Shown here: one piece after another, positions 7,992-16,241 of the stretch
Numbering within the stretch: position 1 is the stretch's first letter
How the letters are laid out: each line of letters starts with the position of its first letter
Source: Actinobacillus minor NM305
Lineage (GTDB): Bacteria > Pseudomonadota > Gammaproteobacteria > Enterobacterales > Pasteurellaceae
Length of the DNA: 34,753 nucleotides
Assembly (NCBI RefSeq): GCF_000175195.1
Contig: NZ_ACQL01000171.1
Coordinates: 1 to 34,753 of the forward strand
Direction of reading: 5' to 3'
Translations under genes and position numbers: made by a program
The notes under the pieces: generated by a model
Databases searched by the model: none
Told to the model about the DNA's origin: nothing
What the model saw: the letters and a program-made list of their open reading frames with translations, nothing else

Positions 7992-9656
7992 TTAGCCTTC
8001 ACAGCTTGAACAACTGAGCAAATTACGGTTAAACACTTGCGCAGCACTCATTGAGTTTTGATAATAAATCGATTTTAGACCTAGCTCTTCAGCAGTTAAA
8101 TATAGCTGATTCAAATCACGTGCCGGTGTTGCAGGATGAATCATTAAGTTAATACTTTGACCTTGGTCGATATATTTTTGACGCTGTGCTGCTTGTTGAA
8201 TCACACTTAATTGGCTGATTTCAGCAAATGTCTTAAATACATCCTTTTCATGCTCTGACAGCTGTTCTAAATGTTGAACAGAACCATCAGTATGTAAAAT
8301 TGATTCCCAAATCTCTTCTTTATCTAACCCTTTTTCTTTGAGTAATTTCTCTAAGAATGGGTTTTTATAAACAGTTTTGATCTTCGCTAAATCTTTTACA
8401 TAGTAATTTGATTTAAACGGCTCAACAGATGGCGAAACACTACCTAAAATAAAGCTACTTGATTTAGTTGGAGCAATACTCATCAAGGTAGTATTGCGGC
8501 GCCCGTAGCCTTTTAATAGCTCTGGCTCACCAAAACGTTGCGCTAATTCTTGCGATGCTTTTAAGGTCTTTTCCTGTAATGTTTTGAAGATTAGATTATT
8601 TTTTTGCATTGCTTCAAAACTGTCAAAAGGAATGTTATTCGATTGTAAATAACTATGCCATCCCAATACGCCTAAACCTAGCGCACGGTGGCGAATCGCA
8701 AATTTTGTTGCACGGTGTAAGAATGGGATATCTTTACTTTTTTCAATAAATTCACTCATTACAACATCAAGGAAGTAAGTTAATACTTCTGGCGCATCCG
8801 TGTCTTTCCACTCATCAAAATAAAGTAGATTCATGGAAGATAAACAACAAACAAAGCTTTCCTCTGAGTTTGATGGTAACATGATTTCAGTACATAAATT
8901 TGACGCATGTACGGTCATGTTTTTATCTTTATAAACATCTGGTCGACCTGCATTCGCATTATCTTTAAAGAACAGATATGGAATACCGGTTTCTGTTTTG
9001 CGTTGTAATAATTTTGCCCATAATTGACGCTTATATGGGTCGCCGGCTTTCATGGACTCTAACCATTCACGCCCTACGCAAACCCCATAATACATCAACT
9101 GAATTGGATTACCTTCCGTATGAATATCGAGCCACTCATCAATATCGCCATGCTCAATATCAATATAACCAGCAAACTGTCCTTTACGTGATGTCCCTTG
9201 TGAAATCACATCGATCACGGTATCAAACAATTTACTAAAGTTAAACGAACCGTCTGATTTACCGTTATTTTTAATGGCTGAACCACGTGGGCGAATATCG
9301 CCAAAGTAACCTGATGTACCACCACCAATTTTACTCATCATTCCCACTTCTGCGGTTGTTTCCATGATCTCATGGATAGAGTCACCGATATAGCTACCAA
9401 AACAAGAAATCGGTAAGCCACGATCTAAACCAAAGTTAGACCAAATCGGCGAAGAAAGAGAGAAATAACCACGAGCCATATAGTGGTAGAATTTATCAGC
9501 AAAGCCTTCAATACCAAGCTTATGTTCAGCATGCTCTGCAATATAACGAATACGATCTAACGCAGTTGTGCCTTCTAGCAAATAACCACGTTGTAAAAAT
9601 AAACGGCTATCTTCATTTAGCCATGCAAAATCTGGGCGAATATTAGAATAAATCAT
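7992..9656 (-). CDS. nrdA: Ribonucleoside-diphosphate reductase class I, large subunit, compact form without ATP-cone
   Basis: NrdA reduces ribonucleotides to deoxyribonucleotides for DNA synthesis. At 554 residues it is about 200 shorter than the common proteobacterial NrdA (about 760). It begins directly in the catalytic region, so the N-terminal ATP-cone that senses ATP/dATP is missing. The catalytic set is complete: Cys85 (PISCFGS), Asn253/Cys255/Glu257 (NLCTE, radical Cys), Cys270, Tyr531-Tyr532 of the radical path, and the C-terminal redox pair Cys549/Cys552 (SCSSCEG). The sequence resembles the short NrdA type known from Bacteroidetes and some phages. Its start overlaps the end of nrdB by 14 bases, giving translational coupling. 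It is encoded downstream of nrdB, the reverse of the usual nrdA-nrdB order. Confidence 0.93.
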   Translation of the reverse strand: MIYSNIRPDFAWLNEDSRLFLQRGYLLEGTTALDRIRYIAEHAEHKLGIEGFADKFYHYMARGYFSLSSPIWSNFGLDRGLPISCFGSYIGDSIHEIMETTAEVGMMSKIGGGTSGYFGDIRPRGSAIKNNGKSDGSFNFSKLFDTVIDVISQGTSRKGQFAGYIDIEHGDIDEWLDIHTEGNPIQLMYYGVCVGREWLESMKAGDPYKRQLWAKLLQRKTETGIPYLFFKDNANAGRPDVYKDKNMTVHASNLCTEIMLPSNSEESFVCCLSSMNLLYFDEWKDTDAPEVLTYFLDVVMSEFIEKSKDIPFLHRATKFAIRHRALGLGVLGWHSYLQSNNIPFDSFEAMQKNNLIFKTLQEKTLKASQELAQRFGEPELLKGYGRRNTTLMSIAPTKSSSFILGSVSPSVEPFKSNYYVKDLAKIKTVYKNPFLEKLLKEKGLDKEEIWESILHTDGSVQHLEQLSEHEKDVFKTFAEISQLSVIQQAAQRQKYIDQGQSINLMIHPATPARDLNQLYLTAEELGLKSIYYQNSMSAAQVFNRNLLSCSSCEG

Positions 9657-10623
9657 CGGCGGTAATCTGTTTCATTTTTTTACTATAATCGGTACTACGT
9701 TTGTTAAAGAAATCTGTTTCTTTTGTTGAAAGAATTTCAATATCAAACCATGCTGTTTCTTTTAATAACTCAGGGTTAATGTCATGTGGTGGTTCTAACC
9801 CCAATGTAACGAGTGAATTGTTATAACGGCTCTTAATGTAATTTAATACCGTTTCTTTGCTGATAAAACTCAAATCACCCTCTTCGAAGATCCAATCTAA
9901 GATCCCTTTTTCAGCTTCAAAAGCCTGACTTGCAAGCGTTTGTAATTCTTCAAAGAATGCTGGTGTAAATAATTCACTATGTTCATCACGTAAAATTTCG
10001 TATAACGCAATACCAAATTTACCGTGAATCTCTTCTTCTTTAGATGTCGCTTCTACTGCATTTGAAATCCCTTTAAATAAATTTTTATATTTATTAAAAG
10101 ACATCATGATTAAGAATTGACCAAACAGTGAAATATGCTCAACAAATAAAGAGAATAATACGAGCGATAATACAAATTCACCTTTACCAGCATCCTTATC
10201 TTTCATGAAAGATTCCATATAACGGATACGATTCATCAGAGGCTCAATATCTTGAATTTGGCTAAACATTTCATTTAAACCAAGTTTTTCAAGTAAGAAA
10301 GAATAAGCATCTTTATGGCGAACCTCAGATTCAGCGAAAGTTCCACCAACATCATCCATTTCTGGTTTCGGGAAATAACGATAAAGCTCGCCCCAGAAGC
10401 GTTTTACATTTACTTCAACCTGAGAAATTGCCAACATTGCACGAGTCAATACATGGCGTTCATGATCCGTAATCGTGGTACGATAATCTTGAATGTCCCC
10501 TGTAAAATTAAACTCAGTGTGTAACCAATAAGAATGGCGAATGGCATCTTTAAACTCAAGGAGTTCTGGGTATTCGTATGGCTTGATATTCAAGCGTTTT
10601 TCAAAGAGATTTCTTCTTTTCAT
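9643..10623 (-). CDS. nrdB: Ribonucleoside-diphosphate reductase class I, small (radical) subunit
   Basis: This 326-residue ferritin-like protein generates the radical used by NrdA. Metal ligands can be placed: Glu70 (SQVEVNVKRFW, at the position of the first Asp in E. coli), Glu100 and His103 (ESEVRHKDAY), Glu162, and Glu197 with His200 (EEEIH). Tyr107 lies four residues after His103, as the radical Tyr does in class Ia. A dimetal/tyrosyl mechanism is therefore expected. Like its partner it lacks an ATP-cone. It is the first gene of a two-gene operon preceded by paired NrdR boxes (10756-10771, 10788-10803). The start is the ATG at 10623, the only one near the conserved N-terminus. Confidence 0.93.
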   Translation of the reverse strand: MKRRNLFEKRLNIKPYEYPELLEFKDAIRHSYWLHTEFNFTGDIQDYRTTITDHERHVLTRAMLAISQVEVNVKRFWGELYRYFPKPEMDDVGGTFAESEVRHKDAYSFLLEKLGLNEMFSQIQDIEPLMNRIRYMESFMKDKDAGKGEFVLSLVLFSLFVEHISLFGQFLIMMSFNKYKNLFKGISNAVEATSKEEEIHGKFGIALYEILRDEHSELFTPAFFEELQTLASQAFEAEKGILDWIFEEGDLSFISKETVLNYIKSRYNNSLVTLGLEPPHDINPELLKETAWFDIEILSTKETDFFNKRSTDYSKKMKQITADDLF

Positions 10624-10755
10624 ACTGCTGCTCTATAATTTTTCCTTCAAAGAGGTGCAGATTTTAGGTAAAATTTTTTAGAAGAACAAGTCTTGACAAA
10701 GATGTTTTTCATTAGCCCTTTGATTTATAAAGGAAAATATTTTTTAACTTATTAA

Positions 10756-10771
10756 AATCAATATCTAGTGT
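10756..10771. promoter_or_regulatory. NrdR box 1
   Basis: AATCAATATCTAGTGT matches the NrdR consensus ACACWATATATWGTGT at 13 of 16 positions. NrdR is the ATP/dATP-sensing zinc-finger/ATP-cone repressor of RNR genes. Confidence 0.7.
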
Positions 10772-10787
10772 ATTTTTAGCAAGCAAA

Positions 10788-10803
10788 ACACTATATATAG
10801 TAA
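10788..10803. promoter_or_regulatory. NrdR box 2
   Basis: ACACTATATATAGTAA matches the NrdR consensus at 14 of 16 positions. It starts exactly 32 bp from box 1, about three helical turns, the paired spacing usual for NrdR operators. The pair lies 133-180 bp upstream of the nrdB start. Confidence 0.8.
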
Positions 10804-10905
10804 CCTCATAGATTTTACCTATCTATACAAATAATGTATTTTGAGGGAAATTTAGGACAATTTTGCCATTTTATAGTATGATTCACGCCATTCTAGCTTT
10901 ATTTT

Positions 10906-10971
10906 ACAAGCGGTTAATTTTGATTGCTTTTTTGCAACTCTCAATAAAAATTAAACCGCTTGTTTCTTTTT
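10906..10971 (+). terminator. Inverted uptake-sequence hairpin with T-run in the dusA leader
   Basis: ACAAGCGGTTAATTTT (10906-10921) pairs with AAAAATTAAACCGCTTGT (10946-10963), one base bulged. TTTCTTTTT follows. Both arms carry the 9-base uptake core in opposite orientation. Read rightward this is a good intrinsic terminator or attenuator, 16 bases before the dusA ATG. No plus-strand gene lies upstream for it to terminate. Confidence 0.7.
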
Positions 10972-10986
10972 AAATTAACTCAAAAT

Positions 10987-11976
10987 ATGCAAAATCAATT
11001 TTATTCAGGACGTTTTTCTGTTGCACCAATGTTGGATTGGACGACTCGCCATTGCCGTTACTTTCATCGACAATTTAGCCAACATGCTTTGCTATATACG
11101 GAAATGATTACCGCTCCAGCAATCATTCATGCAAAATATGATTTGTTAGAATATGATCCAGCAGAAAATCCTGTCGCACTTCAATTAGGCGGGAGCGATC
11201 CTACTCAATTAGCGCACTGCGCTAAATTAGTGCAGGAAAGAGGTTATGCTGAAGTCAATTTAAATGTTGGTTGCCCTTCTGATCGCGTACAAAACGGGAT
11301 GTTTGGTGCTTGTTTAATGGGAAAAGCCGACCTCGTTGCTGATTGCATTAAAGCGATGCAAGATGCTGTTGAAATTCCTGTCACCGTAAAACATCGTATC
11401 GGTATTGATGAGCTTGATAGCTATGCATTTTTATGTGACTTTATTGAGAAAATCCAACCATATTCAAATGATTTTATCGTACATGCCCGAAAAGCATGGC
11501 TTTCAGGACTAAGCCCTAAAGAAAATCGTGAAATTCCACCACTTGATTACGAACGTGTTTACCAATTAAAACGTGATTTTCCACATTTAAACATCTCCAT
11601 TAACGGAGGAATTAAAACGATTGAGGAGATCAAACACCACTTACAATTCGTTGATGGCGTGATGGTGGGACGTGAAGCTTATCAAAATCCATCTTTGTTA
11701 GGGGAAATTGATTCGCAAATTTTTAATGAAAACAAACCGCTTGTAACCGCACGAGAAGCCGTAGAGAAAATGCTACCTTATATTGAAAAGGAATTAGCGA
11801 AGGGCGTTTACCTCAATCATATTGTACGCCATATGTTAGGCGCATTCCAAAACTGCAAAGGAGCAAGACAGTGGCGCCGTCATTTAAGTGAAAACGCTTG
11901 TAAAGCAGGTGCTGGTGTTGAAGTTGTTGAGCAAGCACTGAGTTTTGTTCAAGAGAGTAATAGTGTAGAAAAGTAG
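10987..11976 (+). CDS. dusA: tRNA-dihydrouridine synthase A
   Basis: DusA is an FMN enzyme that reduces specific uridines in the D-loop of tRNAs (U20/U20a in E. coli). The TIM-barrel opening [15 protein letters not shown], the [21 protein letters not shown] segment (catalytic Cys109 in the GACLM run) and VKHRIG with the substrate-binding Lys are present. [14 protein letters not shown] marks the FMN phosphate region. I use ATG at 10987 (329 residues). An upstream TTG at 10960 would place the start inside a terminator-like stem and adds MFLFKLTQN, which is not family-like. No clear Shine-Dalgarno precedes either start. It converges with the fimbrial operon. Confidence 0.93.
   Translation: MQNQFYSGRFSVAPMLDWTTRHCRYFHRQFSQHALLYTEMITAPAIIHAKYDLLEYDPAENPVALQLGGSDPTQLAHCAKLVQERGYAEVNLNVGCPSDRVQNGMFGACLMGKADLVADCIKAMQDAVEIPVTVKHRIGIDELDSYAFLCDFIEKIQPYSNDFIVHARKAWLSGLSPKENREIPPLDYERVYQLKRDFPHLNISINGGIKTIEEIKHHLQFVDGVMVGREAYQNPSLLGEIDSQIFNENKPLVTAREAVEKMLPYIEKELAKGVYLNHIVRHMLGAFQNCKGARQWRRHLSENACKAGAGVEVVEQALSFVQESNSVEK
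11736..11744 (-). repeat. DNA uptake signal sequence (Apl type)
   Basis: ACCGCTTGT, the complement of the ACAAGCGGT core, inside dusA. Confidence 0.6.
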
Positions 11977-12050
11977 ATAGGTGTAAGGAAACTCGAGGCA
12001 TAATAAATAAAAGATACATTGAATGTTCATGGTGGCACCCACTTGTTGAT

Positions 12051-12077
12051 AAACCTCTAGAGTATATCTAGAGGTTT
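12051..12077. terminator. Perfect 11-bp hairpin between dusA and the fimbrial usher
   Basis: AAACCTCTAGA and TCTAGAGGTTT flank a GTATA loop, with an exact stem. It lies between two convergent genes where a shared terminator is expected. Neither side has a good T-run, so termination may depend on other factors. Confidence 0.5.
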
Positions 12078-12134
12078 ACAGCAGACTGATTAAGGATATA
12101 TCAATTTATTACTTCCTTAGTACGTTTTATCATT

Positions 12135-14585
12135 CTAATGCTCAGGTAAACATTGTACTTTTCTTTCGCTATTTAATATTGCATAGTTTAGTTTGCACTG
12201 TTCTTTTTGGCTTGGTCCCCATACTAATCTCAATGTACCATTTGTTTCTTCTGTACGGAAGAAAGCTCGTCCACCTTGTCCTACGTGCCCAATAAGCCGC
12301 CCTTGATGATCAAAAATCTCTGTACCTATTGGTGGTAGTGTATTATCACGAAGATTTACATCAAAGAAGTGTAATGTTCCTGATTGTGTTTCTAATTTTA
12401 CTAAAGAAGCGGTATTAGCACGCGGAATTACATCTTTACTAGTTGCTGAAATTTCAATATCTTCAGGTAGATCTTCTATATCTATTCCTACAGAATTAAT
12501 CCGATAAGGACTCAAATATGGCACAATAGCATTGCCCCAGTAATCTAAGCGATGGTTCATTTTATTTTTAATTCGAGCATCTTTTGCACCTTTTGCATGG
12601 ATAATAGCAAACGTCTCTCCTAGTGCTGAACTTAATGTTATACCATAAGGATGAGCAACAACTGCTCCACTTGCTTCGTAGGATCGTTGATTAATATAAG
12701 GGCTATGGCTATGAGTTATCCCTAAACGTATAAAGGGCGAATCATATCCAGCATTGACAGAATAAGCGGTAAGGTTTTCCTGTTTGCTTACTGTTCCTCC
12801 ATAATTAAACTGATCATATTCACCGGCTGTACCATATAAAGATGTTTGAGCAATATAGTGATTTTGAGTATCTCTCGTATATGCATTACGTAAGTAATTT
12901 TGGCTATGACCAATGCTAAATGGAATAGAGAAATTCGCGTAAAACTGATTATCTTGTCGTTGATCTTCTCGCTGTTCTCTCCAATAGCCTATTTGAAAAT
13001 CTATATTTTTTAAATATACGCTATATCCAACTTGATAGCCGTATGCTAATTTTCCATCTTGACGATAACGGTTGGCTGTTCCTGCAAGATAAAGATTACC
13101 GTACGAATCACCTAACGGTTGATTTAAAGAGAGACGATATTTCTCTTTAATGGCGTATTTACTATATAGATTTGGATTATCATGATCTAAAACGGTATCA
13201 TTTAAACTGTAATCGTAATCTCCTAAAAAGTATTCCGCAGTTGCATAAAGATAGGTTTGGGAATCCATCAAGTTTTTACTATATATGATTTTAAATGATG
13301 GGCTTTGAGGTCTATTTTTTAAATGCGATAGTGTTGCTTTTGTTTCAAAAGTACCTAACGGGTTTTGCCAAATCAAGCCTAAATTTCCCGAATAGTAATG
13401 ATCGGCAATTGTTGCACCACCATTCAATGTTAATACATTATTTAGCCCATATTGCATGGATGTTTGAAAAACATTAACCGGATAAAGATGGCTATTTTGG
13501 CGATAATGCCCCGCTGCAACTTCATACCACAGCTGTCCCTGACGCATTAACCCAGACCCACTAGTATAAGGAACAATAAAAGAACGGACAGAGCCGTTAT
13601 TCTCTGTTATTTCAACCAATAAATCCCCGGCATAACCACTTGGATAAATATCATCAATTACAAATGGGCCAGGTGGTACAGTTGTTTCATAGATAATATT
13701 ACCATTTTGGCGAATCGTCACTTTAGCATTTGTATTAGCAACACCTTTTACTGTTGGCGCAAATCCTTGTTGAGAATTTGGCAACATGCGAGGATCTGAC
13801 GCTAAAGCAATACCACGTAAACTGATACTATCGGCAACACGTCCTTGAGTATAGAAATCCCCTAAGGTTAATCGGCCTTGTAATGTATCGACATCATGTT
13901 GCACATAAGTATCATAAGACTGATAACGTTTATCTCTGTAATTTCTATCTGTATAAGATCCACGATGTCGCACTGTCCAACCATTCCATGTTGCACCACT
14001 ACGTAAGCCGAGATAGGTATAATGCTCACTTTCTTTCTCATTTTCTCTCTTTGTTTGATAGTAATTTAAACGGTAGTGAGTAAAAAGTGCCGGAATACCC
14101 TTTTCCCATCGGCTTGGAGCGATATATCCTTTAGGTCTGACAATCGTTAATTCTTGAGGTAATTCTAAATTTAACTTTTGACTTGAGAGATCAAAAGTAA
14201 ATTTTCCCTTAGGAATTACCTCGAATGTACTTAAGCATTCTCCATCGGTAGGTTTCTTTTCTATGGCATCAGACTTAATATCAAACATAGCAAGTAGTGC
14301 CGAGTCTATACATAATCTTGCTCTACCATTTCGTTCATCAATAAAAGTGATGGAATATTGACCGAGAGGTTTCTGATTAAGAGTGATATCGGCTAGATAC
14401 TCGCCAGGCAATACTTCATTTTTATATCGAAATCGATCAACATTAATCGTTTGCCCATTTGGACTATGTAGAAAGGAGGCGTTAAATTCATCACCTTCAT
14501 CTTGTTCAACAGATGCATAAACCGGTACAACTGAGAGTGCCGTAGCGATAGCAATAGCTAATCTCTTTCGTGAAAATATATCCAT
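12135..14585 (-). CDS. Fimbrial outer-membrane usher (FimD/PapC family, HifC-like)
   Basis: Ushers are outer-membrane channels that accept chaperone-pilin complexes and assemble the fimbria. The 816 residues begin with a signal peptide (MDIFSRKRLAIAIATALSVVPVYA). Next come the N-terminal domain (FNASFLHSPNGQTINVDRF), the beta-barrel with plug (VANTNAKVTIRQNG, then VPPGPFVIDDIYPSG) and the C-terminal domains. These end in GRAFFRTEETNG and a late Cys pair (EQCKLNY, VQCLPEH). The frame is intact from start to stop. It is third in a pilin-chaperone-usher operon, 13 bases after the chaperone. No tip-adhesin gene follows. Confidence 0.93.
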   Translation of the reverse strand: MDIFSRKRLAIAIATALSVVPVYASVEQDEGDEFNASFLHSPNGQTINVDRFRYKNEVLPGEYLADITLNQKPLGQYSITFIDERNGRARLCIDSALLAMFDIKSDAIEKKPTDGECLSTFEVIPKGKFTFDLSSQKLNLELPQELTIVRPKGYIAPSRWEKGIPALFTHYRLNYYQTKRENEKESEHYTYLGLRSGATWNGWTVRHRGSYTDRNYRDKRYQSYDTYVQHDVDTLQGRLTLGDFYTQGRVADSISLRGIALASDPRMLPNSQQGFAPTVKGVANTNAKVTIRQNGNIIYETTVPPGPFVIDDIYPSGYAGDLLVEITENNGSVRSFIVPYTSGSGLMRQGQLWYEVAAGHYRQNSHLYPVNVFQTSMQYGLNNVLTLNGGATIADHYYSGNLGLIWQNPLGTFETKATLSHLKNRPQSPSFKIIYSKNLMDSQTYLYATAEYFLGDYDYSLNDTVLDHDNPNLYSKYAIKEKYRLSLNQPLGDSYGNLYLAGTANRYRQDGKLAYGYQVGYSVYLKNIDFQIGYWREQREDQRQDNQFYANFSIPFSIGHSQNYLRNAYTRDTQNHYIAQTSLYGTAGEYDQFNYGGTVSKQENLTAYSVNAGYDSPFIRLGITHSHSPYINQRSYEASGAVVAHPYGITLSSALGETFAIIHAKGAKDARIKNKMNHRLDYWGNAIVPYLSPYRINSVGIDIEDLPEDIEISATSKDVIPRANTASLVKLETQSGTLHFFDVNLRDNTLPPIGTEIFDHQGRLIGHVGQGGRAFFRTEETNGTLRLVWGPSQKEQCKLNYAILNSERKVQCLPEH

Positions 14586-14598
14586 AAACTACTACCAT

Positions 14599-15317
14599 TT
14601 AACGTACTAAAGACGTTACTCCTTTTGTGCTACCACCAAAATCATTAATGACACCCCATTCCACACTGTCTCCACGAGATACAGCATGTCTTAATGTAAA
14701 CGTTAAATCAGAAAACGGTGCAACCATTCCATTTTTAATGATATCTGAGATCACTTTATTGCCTTGTTTCACTACGACATCTTCATAAGTAATATAATAA
14801 GGTGCTCTGGATTGTGCACTCTTAATACACTGCCATCTAGTTGCCAAACTGTTTTTGTATAGGCATCATGAACGGTATAAGGTAAATTATGGGGTCTAAA
14901 AAACAATTTTAATCGGTTACGTACCGTTAATTGCATATAGCTATCAGCTTTTTCTTCTGCTTTCGGTTTAGGGGGAATATCTAATAAATTAAAATAAAAT
15001 AACGTTTCTCGATCTTGAGCAAGCTTTTCACCCGTATAGCGAATACGTAAAGTATGACGAGAATTTGCTTCCACACGAGTCATCGGTGGATTAATAGAAA
15101 AAGGTACGGATGTAATATTTTGTGCTCCGGCCGAATTATCTTTTTCAATCCAAGCCTGAACCAAAGCGGGTCTAGCCTGTTTATTTTCAAGCTCAACACT
15201 CACTACTTTTTTATCTGCTGGATAAACAACTCGTGTCCCTGTAATAACAACATTGGCGTGTGCTGTGGTAAATGTAAAGACGCCAATGAGTAAAGTCCAT
15301 AAATATTTTATCCTCAT
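14599..15317 (-). pseudogene. Frameshifted periplasmic fimbrial chaperone (PapD/HifB family)
   Basis: PapD-like chaperones cap pilins in the periplasm and deliver them to the usher. The first frame (15317-14772) encodes a signal peptide (ending TTAHA), VVYPADKKVVSVELEN and the family signature RLKLFFRP, then runs off as HNPEHLIILL to a stop. The second frame carries the rest of domain 2: APYYITYEDVVVKQGNKV through VEWGVINDFGG. Joining them needs removal of two bases near 14803-14808, where minus-strand CCAGAGCACC would restore NPAPYYIT as CCAGCACC. The mended gene would be 238 residues, a normal length. An AG duplication fits. True inactivation or a sequencing error are both possible. Confidence 0.85.
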
Positions 15318-15334
15318 ACAACCTCTAAAATGTC

Positions 15335-15372
15335 ATCAAAAAAACAAAAGTCTCCCCTTATACGAGGAGACT
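15335..15372 (-). terminator. Attenuator-like hairpin between pilin and chaperone genes
   Basis: On the minus strand, AGTCTCC (complement of 15366-15372), a 10-base loop and GGAGACT (15349-15355) are followed by TTTTGTTTTTTT. It lies 10 bases after the pilin stop and before the chaperone start. Partial terminators at this place commonly keep major pilin mRNA in excess over chaperone and usher mRNA. Confidence 0.75.
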
Positions 15373-15382
15373 AAAAACATGA

Positions 15383-16021
15383 TTATTGATAATCAATGGT
15401 AAACGGAACTTGTGTTGAAACAAAACCTGGCTCAACTTTGCCGTTAGCAACATACTCAGCCGAGAATTGGAAAGTCACGTTTTCTTCGCCAAGTGCTTTT
15501 TTAATTAACTGAGCTTGTGCATCTTTACCAGCTTTTAAGTTAATTTTTTGATTTGTTGCATTAAATAATTGGATTTCAACGCCTTTTGCTGAATTTGCAG
15601 CTGGATTTACTTCTTTTAACGTACCTTCTGCAGTTACAGTCTGAGCATCACCATCAAAATAAATACTTACATTTGATTTTTTATCGCCTTCACGTACAAC
15701 ATAACCCGCTAAAGGACAGCCTTCTAATGTAATTTGGAATTGTGTATTACCTTTTGCAGACTCACTATTTTTAGCAAGCTCATTTGCTTTTACTGCTGGT
15801 AATTTTACAAGCACATCACGAGAGTTTGTTGCAACAGAACAAATATTAGCTAAAACCTGTCCTTGGAAACGAACTTGTCCACTTGTCACTGCTGAGTTAG
15901 ATGGCTGTGAAGTAGATGCTGGAGGAAGCTCGCCTTCACCATCAATAGATACAGTGGCATAAGCACCCATTGACATTACGACAAGTGCCGCAACGCTTAA
16001 TTTAGTCAATAATTTTGACAT
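15383..16021 (-). CDS. Major fimbrial subunit (chaperone-usher pilin, HifA-like)
   Basis: This is a 212-residue type 1-family pilin with a signal peptide (MSKLLTKLSVAALVVMSMGAYA). The N-terminal stretch VRFQGQVLANICSV and a second Cys in LEGCPL form the usual disulphide. The C-terminal donor-accepting strand VPFTIDYQ has the penultimate aromatic residue that chaperones bind. I start at ATG 16021, with GAGG eight bases before it; the longer frame adding MYEVFI would contain that Shine-Dalgarno. The linker after the signal (GEGELPPASTSQPSNSA) is Ser/Pro-rich and longer than usual. It is first in the fimbrial operon. Without a working chaperone the pilin would probably be degraded. Confidence 0.9.
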   Translation of the reverse strand: MSKLLTKLSVAALVVMSMGAYATVSIDGEGELPPASTSQPSNSAVTSGQVRFQGQVLANICSVATNSRDVLVKLPAVKANELAKNSESAKGNTQFQITLEGCPLAGYVVREGDKKSNVSIYFDGDAQTVTAEGTLKEVNPAANSAKGVEIQLFNATNQKINLKAGKDAQAQLIKKALGEENVTFQFSAEYVANGKVEPGFVSTQVPFTIDYQ

Positions 16022-16050
16022 AATAAAAACCTCATACAAATATAAAATTG

Positions 16051-16073
16051 CTTGTTATATTTATAATAACAAG
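16051..16073. repeat. Inverted repeat in the pilin 5' untranslated region
   Basis: CTTGTTAT and ATAACAAG are exact complements around a 7-base AT loop, 30 bases upstream of the pilin ATG. It could be a 5' stabilising hairpin or an operator. The hif-type TA-repeat tract used for phase variation in H. influenzae is not present. Confidence 0.45.
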
Positions 16074-16241
16074 TTCCATGTCATTTCAGTTTGTACCAAA
16101 ATAACCAGACTAAATTACACTCAAAATTCTGATAAAATAAAGACTCTATTTTTAAGGATATGTTTTGTTGAACCAAGAATATCGCTAGAATAGTGAAACT
16201 TGCGTTATTTTTAGTGATTAAGATATTTTCAGGAGAAGATT

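Noticed and set aside
9643-10623. NrdB as a metal-free (class Ie, DOPA radical) subunit
   Set aside because: The carboxylate and His ligands (Glu70, Glu100, His103, Glu162, Glu197, His200) and Tyr107 can all be placed, whereas class Ie proteins have lost most of the carboxylates.
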